A stretch of DNA of 64,000 bases. Origin: Novosphingobium sp. (lineage in GTDB: Bacteria; Pseudomonadota; Alphaproteobacteria; Sphingomonadales; Sphingomonadaceae). The stretch is from assembly GCF_027489515.1 (NCBI RefSeq), contig NZ_JAIXZS010000027.1, positions 24,446 to 88,445 of the forward strand, given 5' to 3'. Position 1 is the stretch's first letter. Each line of letters starts with the position of its first letter. Made by a program: the position numbers and the translations under genes. The notes below the pieces were generated by a model, which worked only from the letters and a program-made list of their open reading frames with translations, was not told the DNA's origin and did not search any database. Below are positions 42,247-51,362 of this stretch, piece by piece.

Positions 42247-43062
42247 ATGCCCGAATTGCCAGAAGTCGAAACCACCGTCCGCGGCCTTGCCCATGTCCTC
42301 GATGGACAGGTGATCGCGCGTATCGAGACCCGCCGCGCGGATCTGCGCCGCCCGTTTCCGCCGGATCTCGTGCAAGCGCTTACCGGCGCGCGCATCACCG
42401 GGCTTGGCCGCCGCGCCAAGTATGGCCTGATCCATGTGGATCGCGGGCAGACCATGGTCTTCCACCTTGGCATGAGCGGGCGCTGGCGAATCGATCCCGA
42501 CGAAATCGGCAAGCACGATCATCTCGTTATCGAAACCGGTGCGGGCCGCACCCTTGCGCTCAACGATGCCCGCCGCTTCGGCTCTGTCGATCTGGTCGAT
42601 ACCGCCGCGCTGGAAAGATGGCCCCAGTTCGCCGCGATGGGGCCCGAGCCGCTAGGCCCCGGCCTCACCCCCGGCCACCTCGCCAAGGCTTTCGATGGCC
42701 GCTTCGCTGCCGTGAAGCTGCTGCTCCTCGATCAGCAGATCGTCGCAGGGCTGGGCAATATCTACGTCTGCGAGGCGCTGCACCGCGCGAAGATCCACCC
42801 CGAGCGCGAGGCGGGCAAGGTCAGCCGCCCCGCGCTGGGCCGGCTGGTGCCGGAAATCCGCGCCGTGCTCGAAGAAGCGATTCGCGCCGGCGGCTCCACC
42901 TTGCGCGATTACGTCCGCCCCGATGGCGAGCTTGGCTATTTCGCAAAGGACTGGCGTGTCTACGGACGCGAGGGCGAGCCATGCGGCTGCGGCCGTCCGG
43001 TCAGCCGCGTGGTGCAGGGCGGGCGCTCCACGTTCTTTTGCGGGCACTGCCAGCGGCTCTGA
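42247..43062 (+). CDS. mutM: Formamidopyrimidine-DNA glycosylase
   Basis: A 271-residue Fpg. The N-terminus MPELPEVETTVRGL supplies the catalytic Pro and Glu. Lys in GLGRRAKYGL, LGMSGRW, the H2TH region VAGLGNIYVCEALHRAKIHP and a C-terminal zinc finger are present. The finger has the first cysteine pair as C-x-C (CGCGRP) instead of the usual C-x2-C, then CGHC. It removes 8-oxoguanine. ATG 42247; it is followed by a terminator-like hairpin. Confidence 0.97.
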   Translation: MPELPEVETTVRGLAHVLDGQVIARIETRRADLRRPFPPDLVQALTGARITGLGRRAKYGLIHVDRGQTMVFHLGMSGRWRIDPDEIGKHDHLVIETGAGRTLALNDARRFGSVDLVDTAALERWPQFAAMGPEPLGPGLTPGHLAKAFDGRFAAVKLLLLDQQIVAGLGNIYVCEALHRAKIHPEREAGKVSRPALGRLVPEIRAVLEEAIRAGGSTLRDYVRPDGELGYFAKDWRVYGREGEPCGCGRPVSRVVQGGRSTFFCGHCQRL

Positions 43063-43134
43063 CAGCTTCTGTTCATGTCGGATCGGCTTCGGCGTTGAAC
43101 TCGGCGCGTCGTCTGATTAGCGTCGGGCAACGTC

Positions 43135-43168
43135 AGCGCACCCGCCACGCCGGGATGCGCTCTTTTTT
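43135..43168 (+). terminator. Probable terminator after mutM
   Basis: AGCGCA (43135-43140) and TGCGCT (43156-43161) pair perfectly with a 15-base loop, followed by CTTTTTT. The stem is short but the T-run is good. It separates mutM from the polysaccharide genes; the rfbF ribosome-binding site follows directly. Confidence 0.6.
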
Positions 43169-43185
43169 GTCCGCAGGAGTGTGGC

Positions 43186-43956
43186 TTGACCATTGCAGTG
43201 ATTTTGGCCGGCGGCCTTGGAACGCGGCTGGGCGAGGAAACATCGGTTCGCCCGAAACCGATGGTCGAAATCGGCGGCATGCCGATCCTGTGGCACATCA
43301 TGAAGATCTATTCCGCGCATGGCGTGAATGATTTCGTGATCTGCCTCGGTTACAAAGGCTACATGATCAAGGAGTACTTCGCGAACTACTTCCTCCATAT
43401 GGCCGATGTTACGCTCGATCTCACCAAGAACAGCGTCGAAGTCCACCAGAACTGGAGCGAGCCCTGGCGGATCACCCTGGTGGAAACCGGCGCCGATACG
43501 ATGACGGGCGGGCGTCTGAAAGCGGTGCGGCCCTACTTGAAGGAAGGCGAGCCCTTCTGCTTCACCTATGGTGACGGCGTCGCGACCGTGGACATCACCG
43601 ACCTGCTCGCGTTCCACAAGGCCCACGGCAAGCGTGCGACGATCACCGCCGTGACCCCGCCGGGCCGTTTCGGCGCGCTCGAGATCGAGGGCGCGTTCGT
43701 GCGCAGTTTCCAGGAAAAGCCTGCCGGAGACGGCAACATGATCAACGGCGGGTTCTTCGTCGCCGATCCCTCGGTGATCGATCTGATCGAAGGCCCCGCG
43801 ACGACGTGGGAGCGCGAACCGCTGGAACAGCTTGCGGCTGCGGGGGAGCTGGGCGCCTATCGCCACGAAGGCTTCTGGCAACCGATGGATACCCTGCGCG
43901 ACAAGCTCTACCTCGAAAGGCTGTGGGAAGAAGGCGCGCCATGGAAAATCTGGTGA
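43186..43956 (+). CDS. rfbF: Glucose-1-phosphate cytidylyltransferase
   Basis: A 256-residue nucleotidyltransferase making CDP-glucose. Seen: [25 protein letters not shown], then [16 protein letters not shown], the RfbF-typical [27 protein letters not shown] (metal Asp) and [11 protein letters not shown]. The start is TTG 43186 with AGGAG 7 bases upstream; there is no in-frame ATG that keeps the P-loop. The C-terminus overlaps rfbG by 16 bases. First step of a CDP-sugar pathway. Confidence 0.97.
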   Translation: MTIAVILAGGLGTRLGEETSVRPKPMVEIGGMPILWHIMKIYSAHGVNDFVICLGYKGYMIKEYFANYFLHMADVTLDLTKNSVEVHQNWSEPWRITLVETGADTMTGGRLKAVRPYLKEGEPFCFTYGDGVATVDITDLLAFHKAHGKRATITAVTPPGRFGALEIEGAFVRSFQEKPAGDGNMINGGFFVADPSVIDLIEGPATTWEREPLEQLAAAGELGAYRHEGFWQPMDTLRDKLYLERLWEEGAPWKIW

Positions 43957-45047
43957 GCCAAAACCTGGTGAACGACGCCTTCTGGCAAGGCCGGCGTGTT
44001 TTCCTCACCGGCCAAACCGGCTTCAAGGGCAGCTGGCTCGCGCTGTGGCTGCACGCGATGGGGGCGAAAGTTACCGGCTTTGCGCTGCCGGCTGAACCGG
44101 TCAGCCTGTTCAATCAGGCCCGCATCGGTGAACTGGTGACGCATATCGAAGGCGATATCCGCGATCTTGCCGCGGTCGAGGCCGCGATGCAGGCCGCCCG
44201 GCCGTCGGTCGTGCTGCATCTTGCCGCGCAGCCGCTCGTCCGCCGGTCCTATGCCGAGCCGGTCGAGACCTACGCGACCAACGTGCAGGGCACCGTCCAT
44301 GTGCTCGACGTCTGCCGCCGCATCGCCGGGCTCGAAGCCATCGTCTGCGTTACCAGCGACAAGTGCTACGAGAACCGCGAATGGGTCTGGCCCTACCGCG
44401 AAGACGATCCGATGGGCGGATACGATCCCTATTCAAGCAGCAAGGGCGCAGCGGAACTCGTCGCGGCGGCCTATCGCCGCAGCTACTTCAGCACGGTGCC
44501 TGGCCCCCGGCTCGCCACCGTGCGCGCCGGCAACGTGATCGGCGGCGGGGATTGGGCGGAAGACCGGCTCGTTCCCGATATCGTCCGCGCGCTGCTGGCG
44601 GGCCATGCGCCGCAGATCCGTGCGCCGCAGTCGGTCCGGCCCTGGCAGCACGTGCTGGAGGCTCTCAGCGGCTACCTCCTCGTGGCGCAGCGGCTCACGG
44701 GCGGGGATGCGGGGATCGACAGCGGCTGGAATTTCGGCCCGTCCGAAAGCGACGCGCGTCCCGTCTCGTGGATTGCCGACCGGCTGATCGGTGCCTGGTC
44801 CGGCGCTGCGCCGGGCACTGGCTGGCAGGACGTCTCCGGCGGCGCGGCCGTGCACGAGGCGCGCCTGCTCCGGCTCGATTGCTCCAAGGCGCGCGCCGAT
44901 CTCGGCTGGCGCACCGCGCTCACGCTGCACGATGCGCTGGGCATGATCGTCGATTGGCACAAGGCCGTGGGCGCGGGCGAGGACGCGCGCGCCGTCACGC
45001 AGGCGCAGCTCGCTGACTACCGGGAGCGCAGCGCCGCGTCGGCCTGA
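43941..45047 (+). CDS. rfbG: CDP-glucose 4,6-dehydratase
   Basis: A 368-residue extended short-chain dehydrogenase. The NAD loop is [15 protein letters not shown] (G-x2-G-x2-G), the active-site Tyr/Lys are in [14 protein letters not shown], and [19 protein letters not shown] is family-specific. It converts CDP-glucose to CDP-4-keto-6-deoxyglucose. ATG 43941 lies within rfbF. Its 3' end overlaps the convergent glycosyltransferase gene by 31 bases. The next CDP-3,6-dideoxyhexose enzyme (RfbH) is not in the window. Confidence 0.97.
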   Translation: MENLVSQNLVNDAFWQGRRVFLTGQTGFKGSWLALWLHAMGAKVTGFALPAEPVSLFNQARIGELVTHIEGDIRDLAAVEAAMQAARPSVVLHLAAQPLVRRSYAEPVETYATNVQGTVHVLDVCRRIAGLEAIVCVTSDKCYENREWVWPYREDDPMGGYDPYSSSKGAAELVAAAYRRSYFSTVPGPRLATVRAGNVIGGGDWAEDRLVPDIVRALLAGHAPQIRAPQSVRPWQHVLEALSGYLLVAQRLTGGDAGIDSGWNFGPSESDARPVSWIADRLIGAWSGAAPGTGWQDVSGGAAVHEARLLRLDCSKARADLGWRTALTLHDALGMIVDWHKAVGAGEDARAVTQAQLADYRERSAASA

Positions 45048-46735
45048 ACCTGCGGGGTCTGGGCGGGCGGCTGCGGCGGCGCCAGCGCCACCACATGTGT
45101 TGTCCAGCCGCCGATGCGGCCCGGCGCCGTGGCGAAAGTCGCCACGATCCGTCCCCGCGCGAACAGGGCGCGATAAGCTGCATATTCCGCGGGGAAGGCG
45201 TCGCGCTCGGCGGCATAGCGTTCATACTGCGTGATGATCGCATAGTCGGCGCGGCATGTGCCCCGCTTGTCGGCGGCGACAGTGCCATAATCGATGTTGG
45301 AGCGTCCGCCGCGGCCTGCATCCACCGTATCATACTGGACCTTGCCGCCGAGATAGGCGCGCACGTCGACACAGCCCACCGTGCCGAACGGAAAGATCAG
45401 GTGCCACGGCTCGGGCAGGATATCGAAGGCAAAGTGCTCCACCAGCACCGTGCTGCCGGGGGGGATATGCGCGGCGGCCCAGCGCGTCGCGAGTTGGCGC
45501 GCATCGTGCTGCCGTTCGATCTTGCGCGTCGTCGTTGCCGTGGCCGGCTGGATGAGGGCCGCCGCCAGCAGCGCGAGCGCGCCTGCGCGCCGCGCCGGCG
45601 TCTGCGCGAGGCGGGCAGCAATCTGCGCCCAGCCCAGCCCCACCGCCAGCGCCAGCAGCGGCATCAGCGGCAGCACCCAGCGCTCCCACACCAGCGCCTG
45701 GCTGCAGATCGTCGCGGTGAATGCGGCCAGCACCGGCAGGATCACCGCTCCGGCGCGGCGGCGCAGCAGCCACCACGCGCCGGCCAGCGCAAGGGCGCAA
45801 CCGATCACGCCAAGGCCGGTCAGGACCGGCCCCCCCGCATACCAGCCGAGGTTGTAGAGCGGGCTCCCCCCGGTTGCCCCCAAGTGGTGGCTCTGCGCCT
45901 CGCCCTGCAGATTGCGCGCTACGGTCGCGAAATCGAGCGCGATATAGGGTGAGACGGCGAGCAGCCCGATCACCGTGGCGATAGCGCCCGCACCAAGCTG
46001 TGCCGCGATGGCCGGCGGCTTGCTCCGGCCATTGGCAAGGCGAACTGCCGCCGCCCCGATCAGCGCCACGCCGGCAATCCCGGTCGGCCATTTGGTCGCG
46101 ACCGCAACGCCCAGCCAGATCCCCGCCACCACGTGAGGCCTGAGCCGCTCCTCGCGCATCGCGCGCAGCGCCGCGCGCAGGCTCAGCAGCATGAAGAACG
46201 TCGCCATGATGTCCGTTCGGATCACCTGCGACCAGATGACGCTCGCCGGTTCGATCGCCACCAGCGCGGCCGCGGCAAGGCCAGCGCGGCGCGTCAACGC
46301 GGCTTCGTCGGCATTGCCGGCAAGGTCCTCGCCCAGCCGGAACGTCTGCCAGACCGTCGCGGCGCCGAACACGGCCATTGCCGCTCGCCCGGGCAGGATC
46401 ATCCACGCCGGATTGGCATAGACCGCGCTCGCAAAGGCCTTGGTATCGGCAAACCAGCCCACGGCGCGGCCAAAGCCGAGCACGGATAGATTGACCACGG
46501 CGAGCAGTTCCATGGTCGTCGTGCCCGGATGACCGAACCAGCCCGGATTGAGCGACAGGCTGCGCAGCATCTTGAGCGCGCCGAGCTCGAAAATCAGCTC
46601 GTCAGGATCGTTGAGTGCAGGCAGGCCAAAGCCGATCCCGTAGAGCCGCAGGGCGAGGGCCGCCGCCACGATCCCGGTAATGGCAAGCATGGTGGAGCGG
46701 GAGCGCGGCAGGTTCTGCCCTCGGTGATCTGCCAT
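45017..46735 (-). CDS. GT39/ArnT-like integral-membrane glycosyltransferase
   Basis: A 572-residue protein with about 11-12 helices (to about residue 410) and a soluble periplasmic C-terminal part. The first loop holds GLPALNDPDELIFELGAL, an acidic pair placed like the catalytic residues of dolichol/undecaprenyl-phosphate-dependent transferases (PMT/ArnT). Such enzymes use a lipid-linked sugar on the periplasmic side. ATG 46735 is used; a shorter start MLAITGIVAA is possible. It is on the opposite strand but inside the polysaccharide locus, so a role there is likely but not proven. Confidence 0.8.
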   Translation of the reverse strand: MADHRGQNLPRSRSTMLAITGIVAAALALRLYGIGFGLPALNDPDELIFELGALKMLRSLSLNPGWFGHPGTTTMELLAVVNLSVLGFGRAVGWFADTKAFASAVYANPAWMILPGRAAMAVFGAATVWQTFRLGEDLAGNADEAALTRRAGLAAAALVAIEPASVIWSQVIRTDIMATFFMLLSLRAALRAMREERLRPHVVAGIWLGVAVATKWPTGIAGVALIGAAAVRLANGRSKPPAIAAQLGAGAIATVIGLLAVSPYIALDFATVARNLQGEAQSHHLGATGGSPLYNLGWYAGGPVLTGLGVIGCALALAGAWWLLRRRAGAVILPVLAAFTATICSQALVWERWVLPLMPLLALAVGLGWAQIAARLAQTPARRAGALALLAAALIQPATATTTRKIERQHDARQLATRWAAAHIPPGSTVLVEHFAFDILPEPWHLIFPFGTVGCVDVRAYLGGKVQYDTVDAGRGGRSNIDYGTVAADKRGTCRADYAIITQYERYAAERDAFPAEYAAYRALFARGRIVATFATAPGRIGGWTTHVVALAPPQPPAQTPQVQADAALRSR

Positions 46736-46872
46736 CGCGTGTCCCTGCTCGCGCGCGCAGCCTGCCAGCCTGCCGCCATCCGGCTGCCGCTTAGCATAAC
46801 CGGCGCCCAAGCCAAGCACGCCGCGCAGAGGCCATCTTGCCGCGGCGCCAGCGCTGGTCCAGATGGTGCGGC

Positions 46873-47586
46873 ATGCATGGTGCAAAGGCCGTCCTTCCTG
46901 TCCTGCTGCTCGCGCTGGTGGCAGCGACGCCATGCGCCCGCGCGGCCGACGGCAGCCCGCCCGCCTCGCTCCCCACCGGCGAGGATGCTCGCCCGCAGGG
47001 CAGGCCTGTGCCGGCAGACGAAGCCCCGCAAGTGGTGCGGGAAGCGCCCGGCGATTACCGCACGATCTCGCTGTCGCCCGGCGCCTTGCCGCTCTCATCG
47101 CGGTTCGGCTGGCGCGGCGATCCGATCGAGGGTGGCACGCGGTTTCACGCCGGGGTCGATATTCCCGCTCCGGCCGGCGCCACCGTGCGCGCCGTTCGCG
47201 CCGGACGCGTGGTCCAGGCCGGCTGGGCGGGCGGCTATGGCAATCTCGTCGTGATCGATCACGGCGCCGGCGTGCGCTCGCGCTATGGCCACCTCGAACG
47301 CGTGCTCGTCGCGCCGGGCGATCCGGTCGCCACCGGCCAGAAGATTGGCGAGATCGGCTCGACCGGTCGCTCGACCGGCCCGCATCTGCATTACGAAGTG
47401 CGGATGGGCCGTGTCGCCATCGATCCGCTGCGTGCAGCGATGCGGGTCTCGCCTGGCACGCAAGGCGAACCCGCGTGGCCCGAAAGCGACCTGCGCGAAA
47501 CCGAAGCCGCCCCGCGCTGGGCGTGGACGTCCGATGGCACCGCCGATGCCCAAGGCGAAGGTTTGCCAGCCCCCGCTATTCGCTGA
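46873..47586 (+). CDS. Secreted M23 (LytM) family metallopeptidase
   Basis: A 237-residue exported protein: signal peptide (AVLPVLLLALVAATPCARAA) and a LytM/M23 domain with zinc ligands in TRFHAGVDIPAP (H-x3-D) and the catalytic GPHLHYEVRM, plus LSSRFGWRGDPIEGG. It may cleave peptidoglycan cross-links or act as a regulator; the active residues look intact. ATG 46873 (MHGAKA) starts the signal peptide. The 137-base gap to the divergent GT39-like gene may hold both promoters. It overlaps the convergent HAD gene by 11 bases. Confidence 0.9.
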   Translation: MHGAKAVLPVLLLALVAATPCARAADGSPPASLPTGEDARPQGRPVPADEAPQVVREAPGDYRTISLSPGALPLSSRFGWRGDPIEGGTRFHAGVDIPAPAGATVRAVRAGRVVQAGWAGGYGNLVVIDHGAGVRSRYGHLERVLVAPGDPVATGQKIGEIGSTGRSTGPHLHYEVRMGRVAIDPLRAAMRVSPGTQGEPAWPESDLRETEAAPRWAWTSDGTADAQGEGLPAPAIR

Positions 47587-48235
47587 TCTCGCCGCTGAGG
47601 TGGCTTACCAGCGTTTCGAAGTTGTGGTGCACGGTCCCGCTCGGGGGTGACCATCCTGCCGGCGCATAGCCCCAGCTCAGCAGATGGAACGGCATGCCGA
47701 ACGCGTCGGCCACGGCATGGTCGATCTCGCTGTCCCCGATGAACACGCCTTCGCCCCGGGGAAGCTGATGCGCGCAAAGCACACAATCGAGCAAATCGGG
47801 TTCCGGCTTGGGCCGCAACTCGGGCCTGCCGCCGACGATCGTGCCGAAATGGACCGCGAGGCCGGTATCCGTGAGGACCTTCTCGCACAGCGCCTGCGGC
47901 TTGTTGGAGCAGATCGCCATGGTGAAGCCCGCGTCCGTCAGCGCCTGAAGCCCCGTCTCGACTCCGGGAAACACCGTATCGCGTGAGGTTGTGTGCTCGG
48001 CATAGCGGGCACGGAATTCCTTAAGATCCTCGTCCGGATTGCGGCAGGCATCGCCGAGCAGTGCCCGCACCATGTCGCGTCCGCCGCGGCTCATGTAGGC
48101 TGCGGCGCTGCCTTCATCGATGGTGTTCACGCTTCTTCGCGCCTGCAGCATTTCCTGCAAAATCGCGACGCAGGCGGCGTTGCTGTCAACCAGCGTACCG
48201 TCGAGATCGAATACAAGCAGCGGTCTTTGCGCCAT
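47576..48235 (-). CDS. HAD hydrolase, phosphoglycolate-phosphatase-like
   Basis: A 219-residue HAD-IA phosphatase of the Gph group: motif I LVFDLDGTLVDS, motif II CSNKP, motif III Lys in RPKPEPD and motif IV FIGDSEID. The cap is helical. ATG 48235 is preferred over TTG 48244. It could be the house-cleaning phosphoglycolate phosphatase or a sugar-phosphate phosphatase serving the neighbouring polysaccharide genes; sequence alone does not decide. Confidence 0.88.
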   Translation of the reverse strand: MAQRPLLVFDLDGTLVDSNAACVAILQEMLQARRSVNTIDEGSAAAYMSRGGRDMVRALLGDACRNPDEDLKEFRARYAEHTTSRDTVFPGVETGLQALTDAGFTMAICSNKPQALCEKVLTDTGLAVHFGTIVGGRPELRPKPEPDLLDCVLCAHQLPRGEGVFIGDSEIDHAVADAFGMPFHLLSWGYAPAGWSPPSGTVHHNFETLVSHLSGEISE

Positions 48236-48300
48236 CAAAACCAACCTCGGTAACGCGTCGGAGTGCCCTAAGCAGGCGCCCTATCCGTATAAATTCATGC

Positions 48301-48315
48301 TTAAGGTAACGTTAA
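48301..48315. promoter_or_regulatory. CtrA-type site TTAA-N7-TTAA
   Basis: TTAA (48301-48304), GGTAACG, TTAA (48312-48315) is an exact match to the alphaproteobacterial cell-cycle regulator CtrA full-site core. It lies 143 bases upstream of the aldolase gene and 66 bases upstream of the divergent HAD gene, in an AT-rich intergenic region. Confidence 0.5.
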
Positions 48316-48457
48316 TAATTTGGGCGCAATGTGCAACTCAGGCAATGCAGGGGCGTCCCTACCGGGCTTGTGCTCTGCAGGAAAGTCTAATAGCAAGAAT
48401 TGCCAAGAGATTTTTCGGCCTCGTACCAGAAGTTTATGTCCATTATGGAGAAAATCC

Positions 48458-49267
48458 GTGAACACTGCTGAACGTCACATGCTGGACCTTCTGAAGCGTG
48501 GCCGCGAATATTACGGTTTTGTTGCGGTCAAGGCCGAATTCGAAGCAGAGGGCACGCGTCCGGACGAGCTTCTGCGTCTTTTGGAACTTGCGCACCGCGC
48601 TGATCTTGGTGTTGCACTCAAGATCGGCGGCTGTGAGGCCGTCTCGGATTTGCTGCAATCGCGAAATTATGGGGCGAATTACATCATCGCACCGATGGTG
48701 GAGACGCCTTACGCGCTGTCCAAATTCGTCGAGGCCAAGGACAAGGTCTACGGCAAGAACGAGGAGGGCACCGAGTTCCTCTTCAATCTCGAGACGCAGA
48801 CGACGCTCGAGAATCTGGCAAAGATGGTCCCGGTCGCCAAGCAGGGCGGCATCGACGGGATCGTGTTCGGCCGGGTCGATTTCACGCTCTCGCGCAGCAT
48901 GCCGCGCGGCGCGATCAATGATCCCTCGGTCACCAAGGCCGTGATGGACGTCGCTGTCGCCTGCGCGGAAAACGATCTCGATCTCGTCGTCGGCGGATCG
49001 GTTGCGGTGGAAGCCGTTCCGGCGCTCGCGCGGTTCCGCAGCGTGCGGCTTGATCGGTTCGAAACGCGCAAGGTCGTGTTCGATGGCAGCGCGGCGGTGA
49101 GCGATACGATCGCGCTCGGCATTGCCACGGCGGTCGATTTCGAACTCGCCTGGCTGCGCAACAAGCACGAGTACTACAGCCGCATCGCCGGGGAAGACCT
49201 CGCCCGGATCCAGATGATGGAAGAACGGCAGGCCTCGCGCGCCCAGCTCGCCGCCGTCGCACGCTGA
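48458..49267 (+). CDS. HpcH/HpaI aldolase/citrate-lyase family protein
   Basis: A 269-residue TIM-barrel protein of the HpcH/HpaI group. The metal Glu is in FLFNLETQTTLENLAK and the metal Asp in DGIVFGRVDFTLSRS. The catalytic Arg strand found in HpaI appears instead as VALKIGGCEA, with Lys. GTG 48458 has GGAG 8 bases upstream. It is the first gene before the export genes of the locus. It may form or cleave a pyruvate-derived branch, but the unusual site means the reaction is open. A CtrA-like site lies upstream. Confidence 0.85.
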   Translation: MNTAERHMLDLLKRGREYYGFVAVKAEFEAEGTRPDELLRLLELAHRADLGVALKIGGCEAVSDLLQSRNYGANYIIAPMVETPYALSKFVEAKDKVYGKNEEGTEFLFNLETQTTLENLAKMVPVAKQGGIDGIVFGRVDFTLSRSMPRGAINDPSVTKAVMDVAVACAENDLDLVVGGSVAVEAVPALARFRSVRLDRFETRKVVFDGSAAVSDTIALGIATAVDFELAWLRNKHEYYSRIAGEDLARIQMMEERQASRAQLAAVAR

Positions 49268-49433
49268 CTTGATCGGGCCGCCGGGCGCGAAGGCATCCGG
49301 CGGCTTCTCTTGGGGATATTCCCGGTCGGCAGGCGTTTTGCCGCATGCTAGAGGGTTTTGCGCCGGGCCATTTCGGCGCATGCTGTGCCTGACCGAGAAG
49401 TCCGGCATCAGACACAGCGAGCACGATTTATTG

Positions 49434-51362
49434 ATGGGCGGTCCGTTGAACATCACGAAGCTTGGAAACGGTGCCGGTCTGGCGCTGCTTGCGCTCTGCT
49501 GCGGCCTCTCGGTCACGGCGGCACGAAGCCAGGTGGTGGATACCGGGCAAGGCACCTCGACCTATAGCGGGCAGGTCTCTTCGGGCAGCGCGCAATCGGG
49601 CGCCGCCCAGAATGCGACGAACCGGGCCTTGCAGCCTGCGCCCAACGTCCAGAACACCGCGATCAGCGATTATCGCCCCACCCAGATCCAGGTGCCTGCC
49701 GAAGGGCAGTCCAGCAGCGATGCGCAAGCCCCCGCTCCGCAGCCGCGCGCGCGCCGCTCGCCTGCCGGTCCGCCGGGAGAGTTCGAAGCCTTCATTTCGG
49801 AGATCGTCGGCAAGCCGATCCGCCGGCTCGGGTCCGATCTGCTCACACCCGATGCGCGCGATTTCACCGCGCCCCCGGTCGTCTCGGTGCCGCCGGATTA
49901 TCGCATCAACCCGGGTGACGAGATCCGGCTTGGCCTCACCGGCAATGTGCAGGCGACGAACCTCAGGCTCAAGGTCGATACCGAAGGGCGGATTTTCGTT
50001 CCCGAAGTCGGGGCGGTCCAGGTAGCGGGGGTCGCCTATCGCGATCTTCAGGCCGTGATCGGCCGTGCGGTATCGCGCCAGTACCGCGATTTCACCGCAA
50101 GCGTCGGGGTGACCCGGCTCAATGGCATCACCGTCTACGTCACCGGCTTTGCTGCGGTGCCGGGTTCCTACACGGTGAGCAGCCTGTCCACCGTGGTCAA
50201 CGCCGTGCTCGCCGCTGGCGGACCGGCGGCAGGCGGCAGCTTCCGCTCGATCCAGGTGCGGCGCGGCGGCAAGCTGATCTCCGACTTCGATTTCTACGAT
50301 TTTCTGCTCAAGGGCGACAAGTCCGCCGATGCCGTGCTGCAGAACGGGGATGTCATCTTCATCGCGCCCGCTGGCGCGCAGGTTGCCACGATCGGCAGCG
50401 TCAACAACGAAGCGATTTACGAGGCGCGCGCCGGGGATACGCTGAAGGACGTGCTGGTCTATGCCGGCGGGGTCAACACCGTCGCGGATATCCGCCGCCT
50501 CCATGTGCTCGATCCGATGAGCGATCAGGGTTGGCAGGAATTGACGCCTGAGGAAGCGGCGAAGACGCCTGCCCGCCGCGGGCTTGTCCTGCGCGTCCTT
50601 TCGGCGGTCGGCATCGCGCAGCCGGCGCAGCGCCTGCCCTCGCTCGTCACCATCGGGGGCGAGGTCCAGAAGCCGGGGCGCTACTTCGTGCAGCCGGGCA
50701 CCACGCTCGATGAAGTCATCGCCAAGGCTGGCGGGCTTACGGCGCAGGCCTATCCCTTCGGTGCGGTGTTCGTGCGCGACAGCCTGCGCCGGCAGCAGAC
50801 CTACAACTTCAGCAAGGCCGTCGACGAACTCAAGGTGACGCTGACCGCCGAGCCGCTCGTGCGCTACGAAAATCAGGACAAGGACCTCACCGCCCGGCTC
50901 TCGGCCGTCGATGCGCTGGTGAACCAGCTCAATGGACGGCGGATCGAAGGTCGGCTGGTGCTGCCGGTTGCGCCCAATGACCAGAGCCTGCCGGCCGCCT
51001 TCATCGTCGAGAACAACGACAATCTCGTGATTCCCACGCGCTCGCTCGCGGTCGGGGTCTACGGCATGGTCAACAGCTCGGCGGATTTCCGCTACAATGC
51101 CGGTGCAAAGGTGGGTGACTACCTGAAGCTCGCTGGCGGGTTCAACCGGCTGGCCGATCGCAAGCACGTCTTCGTCGTGCGTGCCAATGGCACCTTGCTC
51201 AGCGGCCGCGGTACGCTCGGCGCTGTGGCGCTGCCGGGCGATCTGGTCTTCGTGCCGATCGATTCGCAGCGCGGTGCGTTCTGGGCGCGGTTCAAGGATC
51301 TGCTCAACTTCGGCTTCCAGGGCGCGCTTGCCACCGCGTCGATCGTGGCGGTGACCAAATGA
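49434..51362 (+). CDS. Large SLBB-domain outer-membrane polysaccharide export protein (Wza-like)
   Basis: A 642-residue exported protein. It has a signal peptide (GLALLALCCGLSVTAARSQ, no good lipobox), a Ser/Gln/Pro-rich low-complexity stretch (about residues 30-115), a Poly_export domain (PDYRINPGDEIRLGLTG, about 155-235), then several SLBB-like repeats (VYVTGFAAVPGSYTV; VTIGGEVQKPGRYFVQPG; VGVYGMVNSSADFRY). Ordinary Wza is near 380 residues, so this is of the long type. ATG 49434 and TTG 49431 are alternatives. It overlaps the Wzz-like gene by 4 bases (ATGA). Confidence 0.93.
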   Translation: MGGPLNITKLGNGAGLALLALCCGLSVTAARSQVVDTGQGTSTYSGQVSSGSAQSGAAQNATNRALQPAPNVQNTAISDYRPTQIQVPAEGQSSSDAQAPAPQPRARRSPAGPPGEFEAFISEIVGKPIRRLGSDLLTPDARDFTAPPVVSVPPDYRINPGDEIRLGLTGNVQATNLRLKVDTEGRIFVPEVGAVQVAGVAYRDLQAVIGRAVSRQYRDFTASVGVTRLNGITVYVTGFAAVPGSYTVSSLSTVVNAVLAAGGPAAGGSFRSIQVRRGGKLISDFDFYDFLLKGDKSADAVLQNGDVIFIAPAGAQVATIGSVNNEAIYEARAGDTLKDVLVYAGGVNTVADIRRLHVLDPMSDQGWQELTPEEAAKTPARRGLVLRVLSAVGIAQPAQRLPSLVTIGGEVQKPGRYFVQPGTTLDEVIAKAGGLTAQAYPFGAVFVRDSLRRQQTYNFSKAVDELKVTLTAEPLVRYENQDKDLTARLSAVDALVNQLNGRRIEGRLVLPVAPNDQSLPAAFIVENNDNLVIPTRSLAVGVYGMVNSSADFRYNAGAKVGDYLKLAGGFNRLADRKHVFVVRANGTLLSGRGTLGAVALPGDLVFVPIDSQRGAFWARFKDLLNFGFQGALATASIVAVTK

